Source of the DNA: Antitrichia curtipendula
Lineage: Eukaryota; Streptophyta; Bryopsida; Hypnales; Leucodontaceae
Assembly (NCBI GenBank): GCA_951230915.1
Contig: OX579638.1
Location: forward strand, 2,684,696 to 2,748,695
Length of the DNA stretch: 64,000 nt
Direction of reading: 5' to 3'
The stretch's first letter is position 1; every line of letters begins with the position of its first letter. Made by a program: the position numbers and the translations under genes. Positions 21,815 through 36,100 of this stretch are shown one piece after another. The notes below the pieces were generated by a model. The model did not search any database. It saw nothing but the letters and a program-made list of their open reading frames with translations, and was not told the DNA's origin.

Positions 21815-23632
21815 TATATTAAATGAAAGCTTTGTCAAAATTTCATCCCTGACACTCTTAACCGCACAAGTTTTTGTTTGAAAATTCTTCTTAAACCCTA
21901 AACCCTAATGACATCCAAACATCCTCTAAGAAACCTTCCAATTTGATGAAAGCTTTTTGGCTTTGGTGCGATAGACTTCATTCTAGTTTTTAATAATTTG
22001 TGATTGTCTTTTGTACTAGTTTCTAATAGCAAAGTAGTATTGACACCATTTAAAAAAAATTATTCTTCTTTCTCTGAAATGTGTTGTTTGGTCAAGATTA
22101 TTGAAATGTAACATGGAAAATGTACTCAAACATCATCTAAAATTCATTCAATTTAATGAGAGGGGGTCTTGCACTATTCAAACCTATCACTCACTAAATT
22201 GATTTATGCAACAGTGTATTGGTTAAGGTGAATCATTTCTAAGCTCTTTGCCAACTCAAAAATTATAATTTCTTTGACTTTATTCCACTATAAATTGGTT
22301 CCAATGCTAATAGGGTGGCAACTTAATTGTAGCACAAATATAGTTGTTTAATCTACAAAATCAAAGTAGTATTGAAATACTATTCATTTTTGTATGCACC
22401 AAACAAAACTAAAAATTGGACAAGCTTTAAGGAGATTTTTGGTTCTTCCTTGGGTTGCCTGCCCAACAAGGGATTGTTGTTTATAGATTAATTCTAATGC
22501 AACTACCTTGTCATGTGAAGCTAATTGTGCAATGAAAATTGACATCACACTATGACTATGACTCTTGAAAATGAAGGAGAAAATGGAGGAAAAAAGATTT
22601 AGACCCCGTCAACTTACAAATATAAATATTGAAAATACAAACATACTTATATATATTACAAATACAAATATGAATTATAATTCACCAAGGTGAATTATCT
22701 CATATCCCTTGTCAAACTTGCTTAATAATTCTAATATATGATTCAAGGAATCATTGTTGAATTCTTTACAAGAACTTTTTCAATAAATAGTTGACCATGA
22801 GTAATAATTGACACATGACCCTTTGTGTTTTAGTTATAGAAAATCAACACATGAGTACAAGTTACTAGATGGACTATTTTTTTTATACAATTAGAAGCTT
22901 TATTTCACTCCACAAGGCACAACAATCAAGCGACACAACTATTGAACAAAAGAGCTAGATGGTGTACTAATTGAGCACATCAGTGACTATATCCTCAAAT
23001 ACACTTGACTTCATCTCTTATGTCATAGCAAAAAAGGTTGGGACCTAGGGCAATGAGTAGTCTTATAGATGGCAAGACAATGTCAATCAACAAGCATTAC
23101 TAGGATTTTCATAAAATCCAGTGAAGATGGTAAGATTTCGAACATTTGTTTTATTAGGCTTTTTTTAACTAAGTCTTTACCCTTTGCGTGCTCTAGGCTT
23201 TTCATGTGCTTCTTGTCAATGAACCTTTTAGGAGATCAAAGCTTCAATTCAGTTTTTTCATCAGAAAGTCAATGATATTTTAAACCACTTTTGATACAAC
23301 TTTCTTAGTAATTATATTTATTTGCTTGTAATTCAATTAAATCAAATCGTAAAATTCAAAGTTTATTATTTTGCCAATAATTATATATAAAATAATGTAA
23401 TTAGGAATAAAATACAATATATCAAAACAAGTCGTTTTCCATCAACTAAATATAATTGGTGGGTATTTTAATTTGGATTAACCCCTAATGTTTGAAGTTG
23501 TAATGACATGACCATATTTCAATATTATTCTTTGATTTGGTCATCACAAATGAATGTGATTCAACTATTATATATATTTTAGTTAATGCCATATATTTTT
23601 GAAGAGTTTTTAAAAATTTTGAAACTTTTGAA
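21815..23632. other. AT-rich intergenic DNA with telomere-like tract
   Basis: No gene is supported. CCCTAAACCCTAA, two plant telomere-type units, occurs at about 21892-21908. A T-rich segment followed by ACAATTAGAAGCTTTATTTC near 22870-22960 resembles the 3' end regions of the two LINE fragments. The rest is low-complexity AT-rich sequence. Confidence 0.5.
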
Positions 23633-24187
23633 CTTGGGGAGTTCACTTAGAGTATCCATTAGAAACCACGTGCGAACAAAACTTTGGATCCCTTATATAC
23701 TTTTGAATTTTAAATATAAATAAAATATGAATAGATTTTCCTTCTTTGAAAATTTATGTTTGGAATTATTGATTTTTATATTTGTTAATAATAATTAGTT
23801 AGAAATTTTTGAAGTAAAAAGATACACTGTAGAACTAAAAAATAACTTTCACACCCCTATATTATATTAGAAAAATTTGTCTAAAAATTGAACAAATAAT
23901 TCATAAAAATAACTCTCTATTGAAAGCTCATTTTGAGTTGAATATTGATTCAATGGTCATCTAAATGTGTTCTCTATAATTATTTGAGTTGAAAAATATG
24001 CTATTTTAGTTCATTTTCAACCTCTTCTAGAAACCATTTCATATTTTGTTTGAGTTGGAAAATTTGGCAATAGAAACCTATAGTCATTATTAAACAATGC
24101 TCAAAATTTTAGGTTAAAATTATAGTTTATTAGAAACCACTTGTTCGCACATGGTTTGTTGTAGTAGAACTAAGTGCACCCCCCGAG
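23633..24187. mobile_element. Family F hAT-like element
   Basis: 555 bp, flanked by CTTTTGAA on both sides (23625-23632, 24188-24195), a perfect 8-bp duplication. Tips are CTTGGGGAGTTCACTTAG and, inverted, CTCGGGGGGTGCACTTAG. A further inverted segment just inside (ACCACGTGCGAACAAAA against TTGTTCGCACATGGTTT) extends the terminal repeat to roughly 55 bp. It is AT-rich and non-coding inside. Confidence 0.8.
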
Positions 24188-24763
24188 CTTTTGAATGCAC
24201 ATTGAAACTGTTGTGAATTGTTGAAATTTTTGGATAAAATTTTCAAGAAAATTCATAAAGGCTAAAAAATGTGTTAAAAAGATTTCAAAATTATGTTCAA
24301 ATTGTAAATTTATGTGAAGGATAGTTTAAAAAAATATTACATTTGTATTTGGAATGCCATAAGATGTATATTTCACTGTAATCCATGATGCTAACTTTGT
24401 AATTGCAAGAATTGAAATCTTTCAAGTTTTAAAATTCAGCTTAGGATTATAAAGTAGATTAGAAATTGACATTGCCAACTCCAAATTTAGGGGCAAATCC
24501 TAGATTGCCATGTCTAATTACATGTCTAAAAGTAAGCATGGGTTTTGTTTGCATGATTTTTGGTAGGAATGAAAGTATATTTATTTGCTTAATGTCATTG
24601 ACCCCTAATTGCCCATCAATTTTGGTCACCTAGATACTATCTAAGATTTTTTCAATGTTAACATTCTTTGGGCTATCCATTGAAACATTCAAATGTTGTT
24701 TAATCCCTAGGAAGTCCCAAGTCTATATTTTAAATGATCAATAGAATGATTATGTATAATGTT

Positions 24764-26317
24764 TTAACCCCTAAAGTCCCCAAACCACCATTAGATGTTT
24801 TTTCATTCCCTGGGGAGGGTTGCAAGTTCCCTTGGGTTCTCAGACTCTAAAAATTACGCCGCAACAGTTGCCTGATGTGGCAGAGAGACTGCCACATTAT
24901 TTTTACTTTTTAAAACAATTTTTTTTTTTTTTTTTTTTTTTAATAAATTATGATAGCGGCTGTTCTTTAGCTGTTGGGGAAAATAGCACCCGAGAACAAG
25001 CCTGAAACGGCCCTTTAGACTCCAAAAACACATCTAAGGTATGAGGCTTAGAAATGGCACATTTAAGGGTTGGTCCGCCTTTTTCGTGTACTTCATTGGA
25101 TGGGAATAATTCTAGGTCATTTTTCAGACAAATAAAAATAGATGAGGAATCTAATTCAAGTGGTTTTGTATTATTTCCAAGCATTTTTGAATTACTTATG
25201 AATTTTCAAAAGAGTTGGATTACAGATCCCTTGGTCATTTATAAATTGTTCATTTGCAATTCTAAAGAAAGATGGGGAAAGCAAAGCAAATGATTGGCTT
25301 TTGCAATTGATAATGCTTTTTTCCTTGATTCATTTAGTGACTATACATGTCAATTCCAAAACCAACTCATGTCCATTTAATAGCCATTCGTAGGATTTGT
25401 TCATAATGCCTATTCCATTTCAGAAGCCTTCTATCCTAAACCCATTCAAAACTGCCATTTCTATTGCAAAGAGCAAAAAACTTTAAAATTTGTTTTTCTA
25501 ATATATCTAACCATAGGATCTTGTACTACATTAGTATAAGAATAAGTGGTAAAAATTTCAAAAACTTTTGAGCATGTACTTGTAAGATAATAGCATTTAC
25601 AGTGAAGAAAAAATATTTTTTTACACCTTATTCAACTATATTTTTTTGGCTTTGAATCTTCTAACTTAAAATTTTAGCATTATTGATTTTGATTTTCTAA
25701 TTTTTTATGTTGAAGAATTGATTTGAAAATCTAAAAAAAAATTCAACAAAAACTCATTTAGTTTTCACTCATTAAAAATTTGTTAAGTAGAAGTAGGTTC
25801 AAAATTGAAGGAATAATTAAATCGTTAATAGCTCTAAGATGGAATTGAAATACAATAATCTCAATGGTGAGATTGTTTTAGCAAGCAAACAATTTTTTTT
25901 GTAAAATTGTTAAAATTGCATTCAGAAATGAATTTCATAAATTATTTTTTCAAGAAGAAACTTAGATTGCTTAAAAAACAAGATTGTCCATCACTTTCTC
26001 ATCACAAGTGCAAATAGAATGAATCAAAGCTTCAAATGTAGAAAAAAATATAATTTTTGACAAAATTAAAAAAAATTAAAAAATTCAACTTTTTGTGATT
26101 TTTTTTGGATTGTCCCTCAAGCTATTTTTTGGACTCATAGTGGCATAACTTTTGCTATCAAGTATCAATTGAAATAAAAATTATATTTCCAATAAACAAT
26201 CTGATTTTTTTTCTTTAATGAAATTTCAAAAAAATCACATCAAAAAATTACATAAGCCTACTCAAAATTCCAAGAGTCCTCCATAGGAACTTTGGGAGTT
26301 TGGGACTTTAGAGTTTC
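24764..26317. repeat. Large TTAA-type dispersed repeat
   Basis: Left border TTAA|CCCCTAAAGTCCCCAA; the right partner, inverted, is TTTGGGACTTTAGAG, with the outer TTAA lost. The interior carries segments shared with 8732-9316 (AAGATTGTCCATCACTTTCT, AATAGAATGAATCAAAGCTT) and with 4331-5456 in the other orientation. It includes a run of 24 T at 24918-24941. It may be an older, longer member or a composite. Confidence 0.5.
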
Positions 26318-26321
26318 ATTA

Positions 26322-26744
26322 TGGTAATACCACACATAGTTGACCACTTCAGCAATTCCATGCATGTTCTGGAGCAATACAAGACAATATAAATTTACTA
26401 TTATGTTCAAAGATAGGATTGATGGGCATTGCCAATTTTTGAGATTATTTTCTTTAAATTCAAATTACTATAAATTTTGGAAGCCAAAAGTTGGGCTCAA
26501 CCTACACCTACTATATATAGAGTCTTTCAATTCCAATCATTCCATAACTATTATCCTGCTCATTGCTTACTACTTTATTGCTTACTACATCAAGATACTT
26601 GTCATGACATTATAATGCCAACCTTGCAAAGGAAAAAAAATGACATTCCAAACTTTGGTTGAAACCTATTTCAACTTTGGTTGGAAATAGCTGCACCCTA
26701 CAAGTTGGGAATTGATGCCTGGTTGGTAATGGGTGGTTCTACCA
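26322..26744. mobile_element. Family G TIR element, copy 3
   Basis: 423 bp; left end TGGTAATACCACACATAGTT, right end inverted GGTAATGGGTGGTTCTACCA. TA is outside both ends (26320-26321, 26745-26746). It sits at the border of two TTAA-type repeats. The TTCCAAACTTTGGTTG segment near its right end is also in copy 4 (56221). Confidence 0.62.
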
Positions 26745-27720
26745 TAACCCCTATATTTTCACCTAAAATGCTCCAAAACTGCCATTTCTTGAAAATAACA
26801 TTTTTGAACACATATAACTGTAGAATAATGAAGTATGCTGGTTTGAAAAGATGTGGAAAAAATTTCAGAAACTTCCACCATGTAGATTGGAGGATATAAG
26901 CATTTGAAGTGACAAAAAAAATTTTGGCCTTGCAAAAAAATTGAGCAATTGCACTTAACAAAATCACATTTGTACAAAAAAATGTCCCAAATGGTGGTAC
27001 TTCTTTGGATTCATTCTTCAAGGCATGTTGGATACATGCTTGAAAATTTCTAGATCATTTGAAATTGTACAATATATAGGAAAAAAATAGTAAGTAGAAA
27101 GAAGTAGAAAATGATTCAAAATACAAAATTGATTAGAATTTAGTTATGGAATTGAAAAATGTCAATCTCAATGGTTGTAATGTTGTAATAAACAATATGC
27201 ATCCTATGATTTTATTTTTTTCCAAAAACATTGAAAATTGAGTAAAATAAAGGACTTCAAAGTTTATTTTAGTGTAGAGAATCCATAATTGCCCGCAAAC
27301 TAAAACTCCTCATAACTTTTGACTCATTGATCAAAATAGAATGATTCAAAGCTTTCCATGTATATATAACTCTAGAAAATCAATTTCAAATTTTTATTTT
27401 TGAAAAAAGTGATTTTAAAAAATCTGCCCATACTACCCATTTATGGAAAAAAAATAACATATTAGACCATAACTTTTGACTTGTATTTTCAAATGTCATG
27501 AAATTTGAAGATATTCCTCATCCCCACCTTCCATTAAAATTTCAGCCTAAAATATGCAAATCTTCAATCAAATGTACCTGCCCAAAATTTCTATGTTGCC
27601 AAAAAACGCATAAAATATTGAAGCCTTATAAAAAGAAACCTTCTTTAGCTCCTAAAATATTGGGGGCAAATAAACATAACTCTTGTTTTCTGGACTAGCT
27701 CTTGTAACAAATGTAATTTT
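26745..27720. repeat. TTAA-type dispersed repeat, decayed
   Basis: Begins TAACCCCTATATTTTCACC, followed by CCAAAACTGCCATTTC and a series of landmarks (AAAATTTCAG, GTAGATTGGA.G.TA, AATAGAATGATTCAAAGCTT) in the same order as 8732-9316. No clear right border and no gene. Confidence 0.45.
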
Positions 27721-27729
27721 TTATTTGTA

Positions 27730-28735
27730 TGGAATAGTTTTTTTGTTTTTCTTTGAACAAATGGGAACCCCACTACATTAAAAAAACACCACATTACAAG
27801 ACAGCCAACCCGGGAGACTGGACAAATGAAGAGAAGATGAGCAAAGGGAAAAACAAAAGAAAAGAGAGGGAGTGGAAACCCTAGAAAAAATTACAACTAG
27901 GAGGACCACACCCTTGCCACCTAATAATGGTACCCTCTCTTGAGGCTAACAACTTGGAGTGGAGCCAAATGTTATCAAAATTGAGTCAAATGAAAGGCGC
28001 TTGGTGAGGATTGAGCTTAAACAACCTTTGGGCTTTAAGACATGCCGCTCTACCTGAGTCAAGGAGAGAGTCCCAGAGAGCTTGTTGGAGGAGGCCACGC
28101 GGGCAAAGTGTATGCCCAAACACCTTCTGATTCCTAGCAATCCAAATTAACCAAAGCGAGGAATCTCGCAAGAGGGACCAAATGATTCTAAAGTCATGAA
28201 ACCGATGGGGCAGCGAAGAGCCAAAGATGCAGAGAGTCGGTTCAAATCTCACGTGAAGGCCCATCATAGGTTGGTCATCCTGCAAGTGATGCATAATAGA
28301 TTGGGCATAGTCCCAAACTTCTCGGGCTTTAGGACAATGATAAAATCTATGGATGGATGTTTCATTAGCCCCGATCAAGCAACAATTGCAAGAGATATCC
28401 AAGCCTGGATTAATTTGGGCCCTCCAAGAGTGAACCGCAACTACGTTGTGCCAAACAGACCACATAAAAGCAGCTTCCTTCTAAGAGCACTCCTCGAGCC
28501 ATAAATCTCGAAGGTGGGGGCTAAGATACGTGGCCACTTCGATGAAGTTGAATGTTTGGATTGACAATGTTGCGTGAGAAGGAACCGGCCACATGATGTG
28601 GTATACAAAAGTAGCTACCTCCGTTGTTCCATGACCAATGCCCTGGATCATATTAGAGTACGAGAATTCCAATACAGAATAATTCAAGGGGATGATTGCG
28701 ACTTTTTTGGATTTCAAGGACCCTTACTCTACATA
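27730..28735 (-). pseudogene. LINE 3' fragment with RVT zinc-binding region
   Basis: The - strand frame 28465-27986 (about 160 residues) contains a Cys-Cys-His-Cys pattern, CNCCLIGANETSIHRFYHC, followed by AREVW. This is typical of the zinc-binding domain that follows reverse transcriptase in plant non-LTR elements. After it come WLIWIARNQKVF and LLDSGRAACLKA. A further stretch upstream (28717-28481) is in another frame, so there is a frameshift. The RT core is missing. The A-rich 3' end on the - strand lies near 27740-27790. Confidence 0.72.
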
Positions 28736-29248
28736 AGGTAAACCAGCCTATGACAGGCAGAATGACTGATTTGGTATGTTGCCATTAGCAAAATAAAATC
28801 AGATTTTTTTCTAACAGAGACAACTTTGAGAAATGAAAGAAGCAATTAAAATTTTAGTTTTTGGACAAAGTAGGAATTTGTTATGAATTTTTAAAGTATT
28901 TTTCCAAAACAGTCTATAGACTATCTGAAATCAATAAAATATGTCTTCATGATGGTCATCTTACCACCTAATGCAGTCTTCAGATTTCCTAACACAACCA
29001 CAAGAATTTTTAATGTGGCCATCACACAAAGGAATAAAAAAAAAACTCTTTATGATGAGTTTACACTCACAATGTCTAAGTGTCCTATGATAGTCATTAC
29101 TAATTCTATCACAATCACCTAATGCACTAATGTGGGCCACTAACCAACCTAATTAAATTGTAGAAGCAAAAATCTGAAATGGACTGTAATGGGGGGGTTA
29201 TGTAGATGTCTGCATTAGACAGTTGGCCTGCCATAGGTTGGTTTACCT
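28736..29248. mobile_element. Family H TIR element, copy 2
   Basis: 513 bp; left end AGGTAAACCAGCCTATGACA and right end inverted GCCATAGGTTGGTTTACCT. TA is outside both ends (28734-28735, 29249-29250). An internal arm at 28850-28935 matches the copy at 7648-8170 in opposite orientation. It lies directly beside the LINE fragment. Confidence 0.75.
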
Positions 29249-29249
29249 T

Positions 29250-30188
29250 ATATATCCTGTGTAGAATAGTTTTGATGGTTATGGAAATGAAAAAAAAAAC
29301 ATACTTGGATGACTTCATCCATTTCAAGATACCTCCAAGAAGCTCTTGAAATCATCTGTAATCCATCAATTGCATGCTAGGATTCTTAGGGTCTATGGAC
29401 CAGACCAAAGGTGGAGCTCCCAGTGCCAACCTTGGAGGTCCAATCGGTTGATGGGAAGGAGAATGGACTTGCAAATCCTACATCCAAGGAGGGAGGAGAA
29501 AGGGGAGAACCGGAGCTCCACATCGGAAATCGGGTCCACAATTTTGCCATGCGAACCTCCTTACGACCAGTTGGAGATCCGGTCTGGTCCTCCATGGGAA
29601 TAGCCCCTTGGGGGTTATGACCAATTTCATCAAACAATGTAAATAACATATCCATACAAGATGGAAGCAAAGATATAAAAATAAATAAAAAAGATTCAAT
29701 CTTCAGAAGGTTGAGGGTTAATGGAGCGCAAACTCAATTGCTATCATCTTCAAGGCTGAAATAAACACATAAGAATCTCAAAACAACAATTTACACATTG
29801 CAGAAGTATTTCATATTTGCAAATCCCATGAAAATCTAAAAATAACCAAAATGACTTCAAAATTTTCCCACATACATCGGCCATAAAATTATTTAACTCG
29901 AGAATAATTTTTTCTCTCGGGATAATACAGTTGTATTTCGATCAACGCTTTCAGTAGTCCGCTTCCTACAAGGTGGAACCTACAAGTACTATTACAGTCG
30001 GTGCGTATTCCAAAATTTGGTTGAGTACTGGACTAGAGGATCTGAGTACCCACAAACAGTACTCTAAGCATTAGAAGATTCATCTGTTCGCTCTGAAGAA
30101 GTGTTTCCGCTGCCTGATCTCCTCTTGCAGCACATGCCTAGCAGACATTGCAAGTACACAAATTATGTGTCTTGGCAGAAATCCCTTT
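29250..30188. other. Unassigned DNA downstream of MPP10
   Basis: A GC-richer patch at 29390-29620 has open frames in three phases (one + frame runs from 29411 to 29620) but no recognisable domain; it may be an old retroelement remnant. The last 100-200 bases before 30189 are probably the 3' UTR of MPP10, which is on the - strand. Confidence 0.4.
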
Positions 30189-33100
30189 CTACAGCTTCAA
30201 TGACGAAGCATTTAGTGTGGGCTTGTCAGCGTCGACAGCTTTTGCAGACTTATTACCCCTCTCTTGAGCCTTGTCAAGTTCGGCAAAAACCTGTAAGAAA
30301 AAAATTCAAACCAAGTCAATGCAAAACGCAGTTGCATTCTTAACTGAAGAATACAAGATCCGCATAAGATAGAAACAAATTAAGGTATTTTAGAATGGTA
30401 TATGAATTCTCTATTTGACATCTTGAACGAAATAACAGCAGAATGGAAATTTCCACACCTTGGTAGATTTTGAGAACGATGATGTTGTCCGTTTGTCTTT
30501 GCCATGTGTCGATCTGACATTCAACTCCTTCAGCGGGTCCTTCATTGGAGCATTATTCATACGGATTTTCTTAAGATTGTCCTCTGCAGTCTTAGCTCCT
30601 GCAAGAGCAATCATAGACACAATACGTCACATTACATACATTTCAAATGATTGACAAACAATGCCAGCGCAATCTTCCGTTCAGAGATGCTGGAAGATAC
30701 CTTGACCGGCAAATAGAAAATGATAAAAAGTGAAAAAAGAAAAACCTTTTCTCTTCCTTTTCTTCTGGGCTCTGCGTCTCTTCCTCTCCTCGGGGGTTAG
30801 TTCACTCTCTCCCTTAACAATACCAGCACTCTTGTAAACCTCCTCCGGGGCCAGCATGGACGCATCCGATATTGCAAGTGGGGCAACCTGTTTGCCCAGA
30901 AAGAAAAAAACATTCATAAACAAACACAAGCAAGCCAAAAAAGATGGAAACGTACACTTGATCACTAAACTGCAAACTGACTACTTCTAGACTCGTGCAG
31001 TGATTAGACATTGCCATTTGGCAAGTGTGTGAACAAGTTGTGAGCTCATAGAATTTTTTGATACATGCTTATCTGTGGCACACGTTGATTTTGCAATATA
31101 TCATACCATCATGCTAATATGCAAGATTCGACACTGTGTGTAACTACAAATAATCAGAAATACCTCGGGCTAACAGGACAACATGTAGCATGACTATCAC
31201 TGTCAAGGAACTAAACAATCCTGGAGACAACGAGCTCACCATCGTACATCCAAATTAGTGCTACAACTGAAACTATCTGGCAGTGACCCAAAGTGTTTTC
31301 ATTTAGGCAATTCCTGTTATATGCTTTCTTAACTAATGCAAACGTAGATTTTGCAAATTATTAAAGAGTGATTCTAATATCCAAAAATTTAGCGGAATTC
31401 TATGGTACGCTACTACATCGGTCTGTGATTTGCTACAGACAATCCGAGCAGCCCAAGGTGACAAGCAATTACTGCAATTTGCTATCATCACATAGGACTA
31501 AATATTTGTCACTTGACATTAAATTTTAAGTAATTTAAGCAATTTGCTACTTCAGTCTACATGCCATAGTTTCCCATGTCTCGCTCCTAAAATTAAACAA
31601 GGATTGAAATTGCAGGAAGTAAAAATGGAGAACAAGCATACCTCTTCCATGGCAAGCGCTGGCACGTCAACCTTCACTTCCATCTCTTCCACAGTCTGCA
31701 TTGACAACCATGCGTTATCTAAGTGTAATAGAAACAATGATCACAATGCAGAAACTCTGCCTTATTACTGGTGGATGCTGTACTCAACTCTAGATCTCAG
31801 ATTTGGACTTCAAAATGGAAATGTAGACATCGGAATCACGATCATATGCAACACAAAGACTTATCTAACCATGGAAAATGATTAAAGGATGGAGTGTATA
31901 AGCAAAGACAATTTAAGACAGAAAAAGTGTAGCAAGGGATCCCAATGGAATTTGAAAAAGAAAGACTACTTACTGGTTTGGGAGCGAAGTGGAAGTGAGA
32001 GAGAGCATCAAGCCTATTGCATAAGTTCTTAAACAAAATTTCCGCCTGCACACACACATTCATGTGCTGAGAATAAGTACATATAACAGGATTCGAGTTG
32101 AACCAAAGAAAAAGTTCAAACTTTCCGAGCTGAATGAGCATATGTCCTAAAACAATACAAACAGAAAATAAACGATCGTCACAAGCTTTGGAAATAGTGC
32201 ACGGCACCTCAGTCTTCAAAGTCTCCATGGCAGGCGTAGCAGCAACTGCAAGACCAGTAGTTTCCATGTATTCTTGCTGCAAATACAACAGAAGTGTACA
32301 AATGAGAAGATAAGCCGTAAACTTCCAGGAACCTTAAATACACCAGTCAACCAGTTCACCCCTTTCCCTTAATAAACGAAATGACTCAAGTTGCGGAAGC
32401 TTGCTGCAAGGGTAGATAGATACAATAAAAAATGCCTCAAGACACAATATTGCCTTGTATCCAACACTCAAGAATAAAGATGAGGAGAACTTTACCTCGT
32501 AAATCTCTCCAAGACCTTTTTTACTCTTTTCTTCATCCTACACATCAGAGGGCGCAGTGATTAGATAAGCAAGCGAAAGTTTGCAGTACACCCACATCAT
32601 TGAGTACAAACAATTAACATCCACTTAAGATATTTGGCTATGACAAAGTTGATAAAGAAAGCCTATAATCATAGAAGCCTTGATAGATCTACCATATGTA
32701 GCAGATGAGAAAAACAATCAAACATTTAACCTGATAGGGTGCTAATGGCCACATCTGCATAAGTAACAAGAAATCATTCTACACGTAATATAACTAATTT
32801 ATTCATCCTTTCGTCGGACCACAAGCATACCGACGTATTCCATTAGCAAGGATGTACAGTGGATGGTGTCAGATTCCAAGCATTTGTGTATCTCTCCGAC
32901 ACCACAGACTACAATTAATGCAAAATTTCAGAATCACCTAATTCACATCAGAAGAGACCTGACTGTACCTGAATGTGTGGGTTAGAAATTAAAATACAAG
33001 AAACGAAATGTTTTCTTGCTAAAACATACCATTTCAATGCGTTCTTTGGGAGCAGCAGTACTTGGTGCAGCTCTAGGTTGGGGGTCATCAAATCTGCCCT

Positions 33101-36100
33101 GAAAACAACGAATTGCATGTGAGATGTAACCATGCATAGAAAAGCGCTGGAAACTTATGTGGCGGGTTCAAAACTATGCTCATGAAGAATAGAAATAAAC
33201 TCTGAGGAAACTAGTGAATACGCCACTTTCAAGAACACGAGCTGGCAACTAATAAGGGTATGAGCTATGCATTAAAAATGTTTTCCTTTTAAAGATTGTT
33301 CTTGCATATCATCAGAGGTGCCTAAACATGTCCAATAACAGAAAGCTCCAAAACATAACAATTTTTTTCACCAGAATTTCACTGACCTCGATAATGCGAC
33401 TCCGGATCATATCTTCAAGTGACTGCCTATGTTCTTCCGTCATAACTGGCGCTGGACGAGCAACATGCTCAAAATCCAGCTCAACCTCCAAAGCACTATT
33501 TTTTGATCTTCTAGATGCTGACACCTATTAAACATCCCGCAACCAGAATCTAAGAGTTAGAGATGAAGAGGGACAGAGAAGCCTAATCTAGAAGTTAGGC
33601 CTAGCAAAAAAACTGCTGTGATTCCCTCGATGGACAACATTCGAGGGTCATAATTGATTATGTTCTAAGAAGCAAATTGACGGTTGATGGAAACTAACAA
33701 ATTTATCAGAGGAGAACTCAAAAGGCCACAAATCACGAGTACGATGAACCCTCAAGGAAGTCCATATATAAACTTAAAAATTCCAGATATTCAAGACTGA
33801 TTTGTGTTGAAGAATTCAAGACTAATACCTCGCCTTGCATTGTCCAGTCTTTTGACTCCAAATTTGCCATTTCCAGCTTCTCAATACGTCTCTTCGTTTT
33901 CTCCTGTTGTCTCTCGTGTGCTGAAAGCTTCTTCTCCTGACAGGTAGCACCCGTACAGATGTCACATTAGCAAAATTGTAGGAACAATACGAATGTTGGA
34001 GGTCTACAGAGCACTCAAAGAAACCACTGCAGGTAGCCGAAATGGTTAGATTTTGTGATATTGTCGCTAAATTTTTTTTAAACGCACCTCTACTGGCTCA
34101 ATTTGTTGGTCAATATCCATAGTTTCTGGTTCCTCCTCCTCGTCCTCCTCTTCTACGTCATCATCTTCTAGATCATCCTCTTCAGACTCATCTTGTCTTT
34201 TTGAGGGTTTAGGCTTTTCCTTCTTGCCTTTTTCAATAAAATCCGAATATCTGAGAAATAAAGATTGGATCATGTGAGCTATAATGACCTCTCCAGCAAA
34301 AAATTTATTGCAAAGATCATAACAAATATGAAGATTCTAAAAAGTCGCCATAGTTGGACAGCTGCAAAACTTTAAATCAGATCTAGAAGAAGTGCAAGGC
34401 GAATCAGATCATACTTAGGTCCCCATCCTTCATCACCCTTGTCCTTGCCTGCCAATCTTGCAGAGAAGTCAAACGCTTCGTCCATCTGCATAATCGATGA
34501 CAGGATGAAATCTGATGTCAAAAGAACTTGAAAATCAAAATCCAAGATACACATAATAGACCTAGAGTAGTACCACGAGTGTCCTACCCGATCCAACAGC
34601 TGTAAAGGAAACTGAAGTGTCAATCCACAAGCTCTTTATACGCTGGTTTAACACCTAATGGACCAAAATATCCAAGTTGGGCCTCAAGTTTTCATTAGCA
34701 GTTTAAAGTAGATCATATGGAAGCGTTCTTTTGTTCAATTTTATTCATATTTCGACCAGCACATGAATTGTTCTTCGCTGATTTTGGTGATGCAGAATTT
34801 AGCTCGATCTGAATTATAAAATTTCCAATATGATCAATTCATCGAATTGGCCACTCCAAATCCATTAATCCTTGGCCTTTAGGGGTTAATAGATTTGGCA
34901 AACAAAAGGTGCACTGGCCAGACCTAACTTTTCACAACTATAAAGATCATCCTTACGTTTGATTGCTGCTAAACCTAAAACATGAGATGCTTGCAAATAG
35001 GAAAATACTCGCACTGGTCAAGTCACCCTAACAAAGACAGAATGTGCAGGTTTGTGGTAATTATGTTGAACAGTTTACCTCCAAATCTTCATCATCATCC
35101 TCTTCATCCTCTTCACTAAGAGCTCCAGCATCGTCATCTTCATCTTCCGCAATACCAGCATCCTCTGCATCAGCCCGGTCTAAGAACTTCTCCATATCTG
35201 ATAATTTCAAAAACTTGTCTTCGACTGCTTTCTTCTCCTCTGCAAGAGAATTATCAAGAGTAAATCACAGCCCTATGAACCTCCATAACAAAATGAGGTT
35301 TAGGGTTTAAGTCCAAGTAAACCCTGAAGGGCCAAGGATTAGTGGTATTCAAATGCCAAATTCCGTTTGACCATATTGAGAAAAATGCAATTCAGATAGG
35401 ATCAAGTTTTGTATCACCAGAATCAGTGAACAACATTGCAACTGTTGGTCGAAACCAAATGAAATTGAACAAAAGAAACTCCAAATATGAGCTACTAAAA
35501 ACATGACGCCGGATTAGGGCTTCGTGATTCTTTAGGGGTTAAGAAAACCTAACAGCAAGTAGAGGCTCAACCTTCATCATAATCAGAAAATTCTTCTTCT
35601 GATTTTGAATCCTCCTCCACTTCATCTTCGTCACCAGAGTCATCTTTTTCATCTTCGTCTTCTTCGTCTTCTTCGTCTTCTTCGTCGTCTTCGTCATCTT
35701 CATCATCTGAGCCGGCCGCTACTTCAACGTCGACAATCTTCCTGCGGTCTCGCACCAGAGCTTTCTCCTCCGTTTGCACCAATGCCCCCGGCGGCGTCTT
35801 CTCGATCTTCCGGAGCGATTTCTTAATCAAAGACAGAACAGGAGTCGCCTGCAGATCGATCTGCTGCCATATCTGCTCGGGATCGAAATTCTCCGTCAGG
35901 AGCTTCTCCAATTGTGACTCCTTGTTCACGGCCAACGCGGAGAAGAGAAACTCCGAAGCTGCCCTCGCGCTTTGAACAAGCTCCGGGGTCGCAGCCAGCC
36001 AGGCGATGTTGTCAGCAGTTGCCACCAGTTCTAAGCTCTTCACACCGGAGACCTTAGTCGCCTTCTTCACGGGCGCCAAGCTCTTCTTCAATTCTGGTAC

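Noticed and set aside
21892..21908. Interstitial telomere array
   Set aside because: Only two CCCTAAA units; too short to mean a chromosome-end relic.
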